Source: Planctomycetota bacterium
GTDB lineage: Bacteria; Planctomycetota; Phycisphaerae; UBA1845; UTPLA1
Reading direction: 5' to 3'
Length of the DNA stretch: 64,000 nt
Assembly (NCBI GenBank): GCA_016235815.1
Contig: JACRIM010000050.1
Coordinates: forward strand, 1-64,000
Shown: one piece after another, positions 26,794-35,580 of the stretch
Layout: each line of letters starts with the position of its first letter
Numbering within the stretch: position 1 is the first letter of the stretch
Program-made: the position numbers and the translations under genes
The notes under the pieces: generated by a model
Databases searched by the model: none
What the model was told of the DNA's origin: nothing
The model's input: only the letters and a program-made list of their open reading frames with translations

Positions 26794-29253
26794 TCAAATG
26801 AAGAGATTCACATTGGCTGTCGATGCTGAATCGAGATACACGCCAACGCCGCCGATTTCCACGCCGTCGATCAACTCTTCACGATGGATCCCCATTACAT
26901 CCATCGACATCGCACAGGCCACGAGGCGCACGCCGGATTGCCGGGCCGATGCCATCAATTCGTCGAGCGTCGCCACCTGCTTGACCCGCATCGTGCGCTT
27001 CATCATGGTCGTACCCAGGCCGGCCATGTTCATCCTGGACAATCCCAGACGCGACGCCCCGCGCGGCATCAACCAACCAAACATGCGATCCATGAACGGC
27101 TTTGCGAGCGCCGGGCCCGAAGTCTTTCGCAGAGCGTTCAGCCCCCAAAACGTGAAGAACAATGTGACCTTGCTTCCCATCGCCGCTGCTCCGCTCGCAA
27201 TGATGAATGCGGCCATGACCTTATCGAGATCGCCCGAGAACACCACGATGGTCTTATCCATATGTGGCGTTGTTGTGGTCGGGCGAATTGATGCCGCGCT
27301 CACCAGCGCGGACTTTCGCACGACGGCGACGAAATGCCCGTTTTCGGGTCGAACGTCGATCAGTTCATTTCCCGTCTGCCGACACCACGCCGGCATGTCC
27401 GATGCAAACCCGGGATCGCTGGCCAATACTCTGACTAATCCGCCGTCGGGCGTCTCGCGGAGACAGTTCGCAACCGCCACGATCGGCCCGGGACATTGCC
27501 GACCTCGTACATCGAGCACCCGCTCCGTATTCGACGTCGACGCACCAGCAGCGCAAACGGCAGTGCCTTCTGAACGGAACGAGTCGCCACACGTCGGCGC
27601 GCCGGCCTCTCCAAGCGGGGCTGCGTGAAACATGCGATAAGTTTCAATTCCTCCGGAGAGATTTCGAACGTCGTATCCATGCTGGCTCAGAATTCGTGAC
27701 GCCGTGTACCCACGCAGGCCGACCGCACAATAGACGACGATCGCGCGATCCTTAGGCAATTCATGCAGACGACCCCGCAGGGAGTCGATCGGAATGTGAA
27801 TGGACCCGGGAATCGCCCCGACCTGATGTTCTTCGTGTGTGCGGACATCAAGCAGGATCGCATCAGCCAAGGCATCGGCGTGAGCCGACCGAACATCGCC
27901 GCGAAGCACATTGGCCGCGACGAAACCCGCCATGTTCAGCGCGTCCTTTGCTGATCCGAACTGGGGCGCGTACGCCAACTCCAACTCCTCAAGATCAAAT
28001 GCCGTCATACCTGCCTGGATTGCCGTTGCGACGACGTTGATACGGGTATCGACGCCATCCCGCCCGACGATTTGTACTCCGAGGATCTTGCCATCCTCCG
28101 GCGCGAAAAGCATCTTGATTGACATTCGCGACGCCCCGGGGAAATACGTGGCATGATTCGACGGGTGCAGGTACACCTTTTCAAATTTCGCGCCCGTTCG
28201 CTTTAGCGTTTTCTCAGAGGCGCCGGTCATAGCGACCACGAGGTCAAACACCCGCACAATGCTCGTCCCTTGTGATCCGCGATATCGACTCGTTCGGCCC
28301 AACGCATTTTCGGCGGCAATTCGCCCCTGTCGATTGGCCGGGCCCGCCAGTGGAATCATCGCTTCCATTTGAGTGACAACGTCACGAACTGCAACTGCGT
28401 CTCCCACCGCGAGAACATTCGGATCGTTTGTGGCCATCGAATTGTCCACCACGATTCCACCGCGCTCGTTCACCGCCAACCCCGCCGATTTCGCCAACTG
28501 CGACTCCGGCCGGACTCCGATTGAAAGTATGACCAAATCGGCCGTCAGGCTTGCTCCACTCTTCAACTGCGCGTTCACTCGGCCATTGTCATCGTGAAAT
28601 GTGCTGACGGCGTCACTGAGATGCACGCGCACTCCGTGCAGACCGAGCATGGCCATCACCGGCGTCGTCATTTCCTTGTCCAGCGGCGGCATGACCTGGT
28701 CGAGCATTTCGACCACGTCCACCTCCAGCCCGCGCCGCCGCAGATTCTCCGCCATCTCCAGTCCAATGAAACCGCCGCCGATCACCATTGCCGTTCGAGC
28801 CCCGTTCGCAGCCTCCTGGATGCGGTCCATGTCGGGGACGGTTCGCAGCGTAAAAATCCGCGGATGATCGATACCCGGCAGTGGCGGCCGAAGCGGTGAT
28901 GCACCCGTCGAAATAATCAACTTATCGTATGGCTCTTCATAAGTTCGGCCGTCGACGATACTTCTCACTGTCACGGTTCGTGCCTCGCGATTGATGGACA
29001 ACACCTCGGACTGCACACGAACATCAAGGTTATGCCTGTTCAGGAGCGTCTCGGGGGTTTGCAGCAATAGCGATTGTCGATCTGCAATCTCTCCACCAAT
29101 GTGATATGGAAGCCCGCAGTTGGCAAAGGATACATACGGCCCTCGCTCGAACACGACAATCTCTGCCGCCTCACTCACCCGCCGCGCTCGCGCTGCCGCC
29201 GTCGCTCCGCCCGCCACGCCGCCGATAATCACGAGCTTCATTGCATCCGACAT
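26794..29253 (-). CDS. CoA-disulfide reductase fused to rhodanese, TusA and DsrE domains
   Basis: 819 residues in four modules. (1) About 1-450: FAD/NAD(P) disulfide reductase with GGVAGG at 11-16, redox Cys46 in SFANCGLPYHIGG, and GGGFIGLEMAENL. (2) About 465-555: rhodanese with Cys509 in VVYCAVGLRGY. (3) About 580-655: TusA-like with Cys587 in DVRGRQCPGPIV. (4) About 665-819: DsrE-type (FSGDLDKVMAAFIIASGAAAMGSKVTLFFTFWG). Related polypeptides reduce CoA persulfide/disulfide or pass sulfane sulfur between cysteines. SD GGAGGT precedes ATG 29253. It follows an ArsR-family regulator by 30 bases and shares its promoter. Function in persulfide handling is inferred. Confidence 0.9.
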   Translation of the reverse strand: MSDAMKLVIIGGVAGGATAAARARRVSEAAEIVVFERGPYVSFANCGLPYHIGGEIADRQSLLLQTPETLLNRHNLDVRVQSEVLSINREARTVTVRSIVDGRTYEEPYDKLIISTGASPLRPPLPGIDHPRIFTLRTVPDMDRIQEAANGARTAMVIGGGFIGLEMAENLRRRGLEVDVVEMLDQVMPPLDKEMTTPVMAMLGLHGVRVHLSDAVSTFHDDNGRVNAQLKSGASLTADLVILSIGVRPESQLAKSAGLAVNERGGIVVDNSMATNDPNVLAVGDAVAVRDVVTQMEAMIPLAGPANRQGRIAAENALGRTSRYRGSQGTSIVRVFDLVVAMTGASEKTLKRTGAKFEKVYLHPSNHATYFPGASRMSIKMLFAPEDGKILGVQIVGRDGVDTRINVVATAIQAGMTAFDLEELELAYAPQFGSAKDALNMAGFVAANVLRGDVRSAHADALADAILLDVRTHEEHQVGAIPGSIHIPIDSLRGRLHELPKDRAIVVYCAVGLRGYTASRILSQHGYDVRNLSGGIETYRMFHAAPLGEAGAPTCGDSFRSEGTAVCAAGASTSNTERVLDVRGRQCPGPIVAVANCLRETPDGGLVRVLASDPGFASDMPAWCRQTGNELIDVRPENGHFVAVVRKSALVSAASIRPTTTTPHMDKTIVVFSGDLDKVMAAFIIASGAAAMGSKVTLFFTFWGLNALRKTSGPALAKPFMDRMFGWLMPRGASRLGLSRMNMAGLGTTMMKRTMRVKQVATLDELMASARQSGVRLVACAMSMDVMGIHREELIDGVEIGGVGVYLDSASTANVNLFI

Positions 29254-29283
29254 AGTGACACCTCCGGTGACATGCGATGTTCC

Positions 29284-29589
29284 TTAATTCCTGATCTCGT
29301 GTGTTCGGATGCACTCGATCACATTGCGGGCACTCGAATTACACACCTCGTAATAGACCACGCGCCCACGCCGCGATGCCTTGAGCAGGCCGTGCGCACG
29401 CATGAGGTTCAGGTGTTGACTGCATGCGGCCGGTGAAAGCTTCATCCGCTCGGCAAGCTCCCCGACGGAAAGCTCGTGATCGCAGAGCAGTTCGACTGCT
29501 TTGAGTCGATGAGGATGCGCGAGAACGCGTAGGGCAGCGGATACGCGCTCCAGTACGGCGAGGGGGATGGGCACGGGGGTTTTTCTCAT
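29284..29589 (-). CDS. ArsR-family winged-helix regulator
   Basis: 101 residues. RVLAHPHRLKAVELLCDHELSVGELAERMKLSPAACSQHLNLMRAHGLLKASRRGRVVYYEV is the ArsR winged-helix fold. The metal-site ELCVCDL of ArsR itself is absent. Four cysteines are present (36, 56, 83, 93); paired cysteines far apart in sequence are the sensor in the persulfide-responsive members SqrR/BigR, and Cys36 with Cys83 or Cys93 could be such a pair, an inference. It is the first gene of a two-gene unit with the sulfur-trafficking protein. Confidence 0.88.
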   Translation of the reverse strand: MRKTPVPIPLAVLERVSAALRVLAHPHRLKAVELLCDHELSVGELAERMKLSPAACSQHLNLMRAHGLLKASRRGRVVYYEVCNSSARNVIECIRTHEIRN

Positions 29590-29595
29590 ATACTC

Positions 29596-29623
29596 AATAT
29601 ATCATGAAATTTTGATATGTCAA
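29596..29623 (-). promoter_or_regulatory. ArsR promoter with overlapping operator
   Basis: Read on the minus strand: TTGACA (29618-29623), a 16-base spacer, TATATT (29596-29601). Within it lies a perfect inverted repeat ATATCA-N8-TGATAT (29599-29618), which spans the spacer and would block RNA polymerase when bound by a dimer such as ArsR. The -10 ends six bases before ATG 29589, so the message is probably leaderless. Confidence 0.7.
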
Positions 29624-29704
29624 GCGGATTCGTCAAACCCGTGTCCAACGCCACCAGGGCAGGCAATTCATGTCTTCAGATGTCTGAATAGCACGGCGGC
29701 GCGC

Positions 29705-29732
29705 AAAAAAAGCGGAGGCACGCGGCCTCCGC
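29705..29732 (-). terminator. intrinsic terminator of the coiled-coil gene
   Basis: On the minus strand GCGGAGGC, a short loop, then GCCTCCGC (29712-29732), followed by seven T (29711-29705). It lies 48 bases 3' of the coiled-coil gene and is well placed to end that transcript before the ArsR promoter region. Confidence 0.8.
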
Positions 29733-29780
29733 CTCAGCAGGATGTGTTTCGGATGATCGGTGGTGGCAAAACGTGCCGTA

Positions 29781-30056
29781 CTACGACTGCTGCTCGCCGC
29801 CCGACTGTTCCTCCAGCATCTTGCGGAGGTAGTTGTTTTCGCGGCGCGTTGCCTCGAGATCGAAAAGCAAATATTTGATCGACAGCCGCAGGTAATCCAG
29901 CGAATCCTGCAAACTGCTCACTGTCTTGCGCAGTTTCTCGTGGCGTTCCTTGGCCTGGGCGGCCAGCACTTCAAACTTCGAGCGGTCGTCCTCCGGCAGG
30001 TTGCCGATCTCCTGGACCAACTCACTCAATTTCTTCTGAAAAGCTCCCTCGTCCAT
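29781..30056 (-). CDS. small coiled-coil protein of unknown function
   Basis: 91 residues from ATG 30056 (MDEGAFQKKLSELVQEIG); the longer frame to 30197 adds an Arg-rich tail without protein character. The protein is almost all charged helix: NLPEDDRSKFEVLAAQAKERHEKLRKTVSSLQDSLDYLRLSIKYLLFDLEATRRENNYLRKML, with heptads that predict a coiled coil. I recall similar small proteins in planctomycetes but know no function. It is monocistronic, ending in a clear terminator. Confidence 0.7.
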   Translation of the reverse strand: MDEGAFQKKLSELVQEIGNLPEDDRSKFEVLAAQAKERHEKLRKTVSSLQDSLDYLRLSIKYLLFDLEATRRENNYLRKMLEEQSGGEQQS

Positions 30057-30302
30057 CGGATGTCCTCCCCCCTGTCGCCGACTCGGTGGCACGGTCCTTT
30101 GCCGCGACAACGCTGGTCGGCGAGAATGCGTTTGGATTGGCAAAGAGCGTGCCAGGCCGCCCTGCGGATGGGACCCTCGCCATCGCGACTTTCGCACGGA
30201 GCAGCCCGGCCTTTATGGGGGCGTGGATCGCCAACGGGCGCAGGTCTGAATAACGTCGTTGCCGCATGAAGACGATGATGAGAAGACGCAACGTCGCAAC
30301 CC

Positions 30303-31997
30303 ATGACTAAAGGCACGCCCTCGAATCCTGTTACGCCCTCGCACCGTCGACTATCGGCCCTGCTCATCGGCATGATCGTCATTGCCGCCATCATCGCGTT
30401 CGCGCCCGGGCTGCGCAGTGAGTTTCTCAACTGGGACGACGATCGCAACTTCCTCGACAACCCCGATTATCGCGGCATCGGCGCAGCACAATGGCAATGG
30501 GCGTGGTCCACCTATCACCTCGGGGTATGGCAGCCGCTGGCGTGGATGCTGCTCGGCGCGCAATACGCGGTGGCTGGAATGAACCCCGTCGGCTACCACA
30601 CAACGAGCATCGCCCTTCACGCCCTCAATGGCGTGCTGGTGTACTTTCTCACTCGGCGCATTCTGCAGGGCATCGGCGGGCGCATCGGCTCCGATGACCC
30701 CGCAACCCAATTGGCATCCGCAGCGGGCGCGATCTTGTTTGTCGTCCATCCCCTGCGCGTCGAGGCCGTGGCCTGGGTGTCGTGTCAGCCCTACTTGCCG
30801 TCCGTTGCCGCGTACCTCACCGCAATTCTGGTTTATCTTCGTTCAGGCGATTTCGCGCAAGGCTCGAATCGATCGCACCGGCGGTGGGCAACTGTCTTAG
30901 GACTCTACATCGTCGCGCTGTGTTTCAAAGCGGTCGCCGTCAGCCTACCCGCCGTATTACTTGTGCTCGACGTCTGGCTCCTCGGTCGTTGGCGACGTGG
31001 AAATCGTGTTCGCCTCGTTGCGGAAAAGGTGCCGTTCTTCCTCGTTGCCGTTGTCGCGTCGCTTTGGGCCCTTTCAGCCAAGGATTACAACGAATCGCGC
31101 GTACCGTTTCACGAGCTCGACTTCGTCGTGCGCTTCGCGCAGTCGGCATGGGGAATCTGGTTCTATTTGGTCAAGACCGTCTGGCCGACCGGGCTGCTCC
31201 CATACTATCGCCTGCCGGACGATCTTCGACTCACAACGCCGATCTACGCACTGTGCGCGGTGGGCGTCACGCTAATTACCATCGGCCTCATCCTCGCTCG
31301 TCGCCGGTCACCGGCGTTGCTCGCGGCATGGCTCTGTTATCTCATTATTCTTCTTCCCAATCTCGGCGTCATTCAGATCGGATTACAGCTCGCGGCGGAT
31401 CGATACAGCTATCTCGCCATCATCGCACCGACGGTCGCGCTTGCATGGTTGCTGCGCTTCGCGTTGCGCGATGGGAAGCGTGTCGTTTCCGCATGCGTCG
31501 CGGTTATTCTCATCGCCTCGTTGTTCACGCGCGCCACATGGAAACACCTCACCCTTTGGTCCACGTCTGAACGGCTTTGGTCTGCAACGATTGAGGCTGA
31601 CCCGAAGTGCGCCGTGGCCCACTGCAATCTCGGCGAGGCCCTGATGCGGAAAAGCCAATTCACGGAGGCATCGAAGCACCTCAGCACCGCCATCGATGTC
31701 GATCCCCGACTGAGCTTCGCCTATGCAAATCTCGGGACGCTTTTCTGCCAGGTGCGAAAATTCGACGAGGCCATTCACTGCGGAGAGTACGTCCTTCAGG
31801 CACAGCCGGGACTCAAGGGGAAAGACCTTGCCCGCACCCACGCCATGCTCGGTCAGGCATACGCCGGAATACGACGCGATGACATGGCATGGAAGCACAC
31901 GCGAGAAGCGCAGAGGCTGGGCCTGGCCGAAGCATCAAAAATGATCGAATATTTGTCGACGGTTTCGAAGGAGCCGGCGACGAAGGCCAGTCCGTAA
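30303..31997 (+). CDS. polytopic membrane protein with C-terminal TPR repeats, paralogue
   Basis: 564 residues, same architecture as the 12699-14486 product. After TM1 comes SEFLNWDDDRNFLDNPDYRG, the acidic loop typical of TMTC/PMT-like GT-C enzymes, then about 10 membrane helices (GAILFVVHPLRVEAVAWVSCQ is a conserved segment) to residue 420, and TPR repeats (AVAHCNLGEALMRKSQFTEASKHLSTAIDVDP, SFAYANLGTLFCQVRKFDEAIHCGEYVLQ). A role in protein or polysaccharide glycosylation at the membrane is inferred. The 246-base stretch before it (30057-30302) has no credible gene. Confidence 0.8.
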   Translation: MTKGTPSNPVTPSHRRLSALLIGMIVIAAIIAFAPGLRSEFLNWDDDRNFLDNPDYRGIGAAQWQWAWSTYHLGVWQPLAWMLLGAQYAVAGMNPVGYHTTSIALHALNGVLVYFLTRRILQGIGGRIGSDDPATQLASAAGAILFVVHPLRVEAVAWVSCQPYLPSVAAYLTAILVYLRSGDFAQGSNRSHRRWATVLGLYIVALCFKAVAVSLPAVLLVLDVWLLGRWRRGNRVRLVAEKVPFFLVAVVASLWALSAKDYNESRVPFHELDFVVRFAQSAWGIWFYLVKTVWPTGLLPYYRLPDDLRLTTPIYALCAVGVTLITIGLILARRRSPALLAAWLCYLIILLPNLGVIQIGLQLAADRYSYLAIIAPTVALAWLLRFALRDGKRVVSACVAVILIASLFTRATWKHLTLWSTSERLWSATIEADPKCAVAHCNLGEALMRKSQFTEASKHLSTAIDVDPRLSFAYANLGTLFCQVRKFDEAIHCGEYVLQAQPGLKGKDLARTHAMLGQAYAGIRRDDMAWKHTREAQRLGLAEASKMIEYLSTVSKEPATKASP

Positions 31998-32024
31998 ACA
32001 GTTCGCTCCACTATTTGACGTATA

Positions 32025-33029
32025 TCAACTCGCCGATCGGAAGGGATGGTCGTCTTCAGCCGGCGGATTCGTAATCACACCCTGAAACGTGCCCGACTGC
32101 CCGGACGCCTCCGCCGGCGGTTGGCTGCGACGCATCGTTAGGACATGAAGGATAGGGCCGCTCAATGCATAGGCTGCCGTTGCCAATGCGATCGTAAGCT
32201 GCGGCTGAATAATCAGGCCGACCAGGAGGAAGATCACCAACCCCACGACCTGCCGAAAGGATCGCCGGCGGCGAAGCAGCGAATTGACCATGTGTAAGTA
32301 GCGAAAGCGACTCACCATGAAGAGACCAAGCACCATTGCGAATGGCGGCATCAACAACGCCACCGAGTGCAGAGCCTGCGCCGACGCAAGCCCGCGTAGC
32401 AATTCTTCGTGAAACAAGACCAACCCGACGACCGCGCCCGCCGCGCCCGGGGTCGGCAGGCCGCGAAACCCCATGTGCGCTGATTCGTCGGCAACGTTCT
32501 CAACATTGAATCGCGCGAGCCGCAGCGCTGCGCAACACGAAAACACGGCCGCCATGACCCATTCAGTACGCCAATAGACTCGTTCAAACCCGCCGAGACT
32601 TGTGACATCGCCGGGATGCGCGATGCATAGGACAAGCACGGCCGGTGCGATGCCGAAGCTCACCATGTCGGCCAGCGAATCCAGCTGAGCTCCGAACTCG
32701 CTCGTTTTTCGCGCAAATCGGGCCAGTCGCCCGTCGATTCCATCAAAGGCCATCGCGCCGACAATCAAATAGGCCCCGATGGCAAGAAACGTCGGGAAGA
32801 AATGCTCGATCTTGCTGTTGCCGAGGGTGGTGCGTTCCAAATCGGCGCCGTCCGCGCCAACACTCAACATGCACATGTAGATCGCGCCAAGACCACAGAC
32901 GAGATTTCCCAGCGTCGCCAGTGACGGCAACACGGCCACCGTCTTCAGCACGCGCTCGCGTCGTTTGGCCCATCGGCGGCGACGCTCATGCGCCGAATGC
33001 ACTCGAAGATACGAATCGCGTTCTCTCAT
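32025..33029 (-). CDS. pssA: CDP-diacylglycerol--serine O-phosphatidyltransferase
   Basis: 334 residues. The CDP-alcohol phosphatidyltransferase signature DGRLAR-(x8)-G-x3-D-x3-D is present as DGRLARFARKTSEFGAQLDSLAD; the Asp residues bind Mg2+ and CDP. Seven or so membrane helices follow. It makes phosphatidylserine from CDP-diacylglycerol and serine at the membrane. Its start overlaps the psd stop by four bases (33026-33029), so the two are translationally coupled and form the route to phosphatidylethanolamine. The C-terminal 45 residues are hydrophilic. Confidence 0.93.
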   Translation of the reverse strand: MRERDSYLRVHSAHERRRRWAKRRERVLKTVAVLPSLATLGNLVCGLGAIYMCMLSVGADGADLERTTLGNSKIEHFFPTFLAIGAYLIVGAMAFDGIDGRLARFARKTSEFGAQLDSLADMVSFGIAPAVLVLCIAHPGDVTSLGGFERVYWRTEWVMAAVFSCCAALRLARFNVENVADESAHMGFRGLPTPGAAGAVVGLVLFHEELLRGLASAQALHSVALLMPPFAMVLGLFMVSRFRYLHMVNSLLRRRRSFRQVVGLVIFLLVGLIIQPQLTIALATAAYALSGPILHVLTMRRSQPPAEASGQSGTFQGVITNPPAEDDHPFRSAS

Positions 33030-33766
33030 GCCGACACGGACTCCATCACGCGATTGCCCGATGACGTGGCGGACGACTTTGATCCACCCGATTGCACGCG
33101 CGCCGGCCGCAGCAAGATCGTCTCCCGGCCTTTCACATGCTGGCCCACCGTGACGGCGGCCTCCAGTTCACCGGTATCCGGCACAATCAGGTCGGTTCTC
33201 GAGCCGAACTTGATCAGCCCGAAAAGCTCGCCGCGGGCAAGCCGGTCACCGGATTTGGCGTTGCAGACAATTCGCCGTGCGATGAGGCCGGCAATCTGGC
33301 GAACAATAATTGGTCCCCTGCCGCTCTCCGGTTGGAGGACGAGTGTGTTTGACTCGTTGCGAATGCCGCACTCCGGATGCCGGGCATCGAGAAACTCGCC
33401 GGGCTTGTACGTCACGCCGAGCACCTTGCCATCACAGGGTGAAGCGTTTACGTGAACATCAAATACGGAGAGAAAAATGCTGATCTTGATGGCCGGGCCG
33501 GTGAGACCCTCGTGGGCGTCGAGTCGCGACACTTCCGTAATACGCCCGTCGGCCGGCGCCACCAGGATGCCGCCCTCGGCTGGAACCGCGCGACTCGGGA
33601 TTCGAAAGAATGCGATGGTGAAAAGCCATGTGCCGCCGGCAACGATCGCGGGAATGAACCAAAGCGGCGATCCATGCGTCGCGGCCCACGCACACGCCGC
33701 CGCGGCCCCTCCAAGGGTCACGGTCGAAGCGAACATTTCCCGCCAGCCGTCGCGCGCCAGTGTCAT
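33026..33766 (-). CDS. psd: phosphatidylserine decarboxylase proenzyme
   Basis: 246 residues, the short bacterial type. Motifs are FFRIPSRAVPAEGGILVAPADGRI near residue 70, FLSVFDVHVNASPCDGKV at about 125 with the conserved His, and FGSRTDLIVP at the C-terminus, where self-cleavage at Gly-Ser yields the pyruvoyl group. It decarboxylates phosphatidylserine to phosphatidylethanolamine. Two N-terminal membrane segments anchor it. It is upstream of pssA in one unit. Confidence 0.93.
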   Translation of the reverse strand: MTLARDGWREMFASTVTLGGAAAACAWAATHGSPLWFIPAIVAGGTWLFTIAFFRIPSRAVPAEGGILVAPADGRITEVSRLDAHEGLTGPAIKISIFLSVFDVHVNASPCDGKVLGVTYKPGEFLDARHPECGIRNESNTLVLQPESGRGPIIVRQIAGLIARRIVCNAKSGDRLARGELFGLIKFGSRTDLIVPDTGELEAAVTVGQHVKGRETILLRPARVQSGGSKSSATSSGNRVMESVSA

Positions 33767-33827
33767 GGGGGTCCTTTGTGGCCTTCAATGAGATTCTATC
33801 CGAAGTTCGGTCCGGCCGCCGTGACAT

Positions 33828-33862
33828 AAAAAAGGCCGGTCACGCATGGTGAGCCGGCCTTC
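33828..33862 (-). terminator. intrinsic terminator of the pseudopilin gene
   Basis: On the minus strand AAGGCCGGCTCAC, loop, then GTGACCGGCCTT followed by a T-run (33833-33828). It lies 27 bases 3' of the stop codon of the pseudopilin-like gene and is a textbook terminator. Confidence 0.85.
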
Positions 33863-33889
33863 GGAGAAGTTAATTAAATTGATCGGGCA

Positions 33890-34834
33890 TCACGGAGGTG
33901 TGCCGCGGTAGAAGTCGGGCTGCCAAATGGAGCCACCGAGACCGTAAACAATTCGTGTGTCAAAGAAACCGTGTGCAGCGTGCCCATCGCCAAATCCCAC
34001 GGACCAGAATGAAAACTTGCGATGCCACCCGTTGCGTTGAGGCCTCGCACCGCTCCATTCGACCTTTTCAGCGGCATTCTGTGCCGCGCTGTAAAAGCCG
34101 ATCTCGTCCCATTGGATGAACCGTGACGCCGCACCACCGACTGTTCCGCGGGCAATACGCGCCTTGGCGGCGGAGAACTCCGTCGCATTGTTGAGTGCCG
34201 AAGAGAAGTTTGAGCCGTAATAACCCTGAAGCCACCGCGTGTTCAAGCCGTAACTGCTGCCGAGGGCATCATAGGCCGGTCGATCGTCTTCTTCAGCAAA
34301 GGAGGGGGTTGAGCCGATCGTCGAGACCGTGTTATAGCGATCACCGGGACAGACAAACAGCTTGATGACATCCTTGCCGCGATCGTTCTCATCCTGTGGA
34401 TCGCAATGCGCCGTCGGTTCAAGGTACTTGTTGATCGGGCGGAATTGAGCCGGGTAGATGCTGCTATCCGCCGTGTTGTAATCGCCATAGGGACGCGGAG
34501 CTCGGAAGCCGCCGAAGACCCAGGGCGTGATGACCGTGGGATCCGCAAACATGCCGCTTGCCGTACCGTAGGCCGGGCCGCCGTTGGGTCTGGTGAAGTA
34601 CCACGGCAACTCGCGGCTGTCGCCATTGTCATTGTCATACATCGCGTTGCCGCGCAGAATTTCCTTCAGGTTGCTGAGGCAGACCGTCTTGGTGCCTTCA
34701 TTTCGGGCGGCCTGCAAGGCCGGCAACAGAATGGAAATCAGCAGGGCAATGATCGCAATGACGATCAATAACTCGATCAACGTGAACGCTGACCGGCGGG
34801 GTGTTCGATTCAATCCACTTGACAGTAATCTCAT
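33890..34834 (-). CDS. pseudopilin-like protein with prepilin leader
   Basis: The 314-residue protein has a class III leader: short basic tract [31 protein letters not shown], with cleavage expected before Phe and Glu at mature position 5. The remainder is a globular domain of the kind in the large planctomycete family of prepilin-leader proteins, ending with a [13 protein letters not shown] segment like the H-x9-DG tail of that family. It is probably exported by a type II/IV pilus-like system and held in the membrane. It follows the zinc-ribbon gene by 75 bases on the same strand. Confidence 0.85.
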   Translation of the reverse strand: MRLLSSGLNRTPRRSAFTLIELLIVIAIIALLISILLPALQAARNEGTKTVCLSNLKEILRGNAMYDNDNGDSRELPWYFTRPNGGPAYGTASGMFADPTVITPWVFGGFRAPRPYGDYNTADSSIYPAQFRPINKYLEPTAHCDPQDENDRGKDVIKLFVCPGDRYNTVSTIGSTPSFAEEDDRPAYDALGSSYGLNTRWLQGYYGSNFSSALNNATEFSAAKARIARGTVGGAASRFIQWDEIGFYSAAQNAAEKVEWSGARPQRNGWHRKFSFWSVGFGDGHAAHGFFDTRIVYGLGGSIWQPDFYRGTPP

Positions 34835-34909
34835 GACAATAACTCACTTCGCACCCTTCGTAGGGGTGCAATCATCCATCACTTCAATTGCCCGATGCCG
34901 ACATCGGCA

Positions 34910-35365
34910 TCAGGCAGCCTTGGGTCGCTTGATCTTCTTCACAGCCGGAGCGTCAGGCTGGTCGGCCTTCTCTTCATCGGTGGTAGGCACTTCAATCTCA
35001 TCCGGCTCGGGGGGTGGCGGTTTGGCGTCGGGATTGCACTTGGGGCACTGCCCCGAGGAATCCGGTACGTCGCTGCCGAAGTAAGGTGTCTGGCAGGTTG
35101 GACACTTTAGCGCGCGATACACTTTCTTCTCTTTACATTTCGCACAAATCATCGGAGGCGCGGGAGGACCGGCTTCCTTTGCGAGGGCTTCGACCTGCTT
35201 GATCGTATAGTCTGCCGTCTCGCCACATCCACCGCACATCCAAAAAGTCTTGGCTTCTTGCGAGACGAGGTGGACTTCCTCATTGGACCGTCCGAACACA
35301 AAATACACTCCGACAGCTGCCACCAGGCAGCCACCGGCAATACCAATCTTCGCACCCTGTTTCAA
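34910..35365 (-). CDS. membrane-anchored zinc-ribbon protein
   Basis: 151 residues. A single N-terminal helix (GIAGGCLVAAVGVYFVFG) is followed by three CxxC-type pairs: CGGC about residue 44, CAKC about 74, and CPTC ... CPKC at about 89-108, each able to bind zinc. The C-terminal 40 residues are Pro/Glu/Lys-rich (PPPEPDEIEVPTTDEE). It has no enzymatic motif. Placed just before the pseudopilin gene, it may belong to the same surface system, an inference from position. Confidence 0.7.
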   Translation of the reverse strand: MKQGAKIGIAGGCLVAAVGVYFVFGRSNEEVHLVSQEAKTFWMCGGCGETADYTIKQVEALAKEAGPPAPPMICAKCKEKKVYRALKCPTCQTPYFGSDVPDSSGQCPKCNPDAKPPPPEPDEIEVPTTDEEKADQPDAPAVKKIKRPKAA

Positions 35366-35580
35366 GACAGTTCTCCCGGTGAGCGATGTCCCCCAAGACC
35401 CGCCAAACCCACTAAGTTAAGATTATATGGCGCGATCACCTGCCATGTCCAGCCGCTTACCTTTTAAGAAACGGCCGTAACCTCAAAAAGGGGGCCAACT
35501 TACGGATGCGCAGGCCACCTGACAATCCTGAGCTTCACCTATGTAATGATCCCGGGAACAAGCAATCGACGGTGCAGAAA

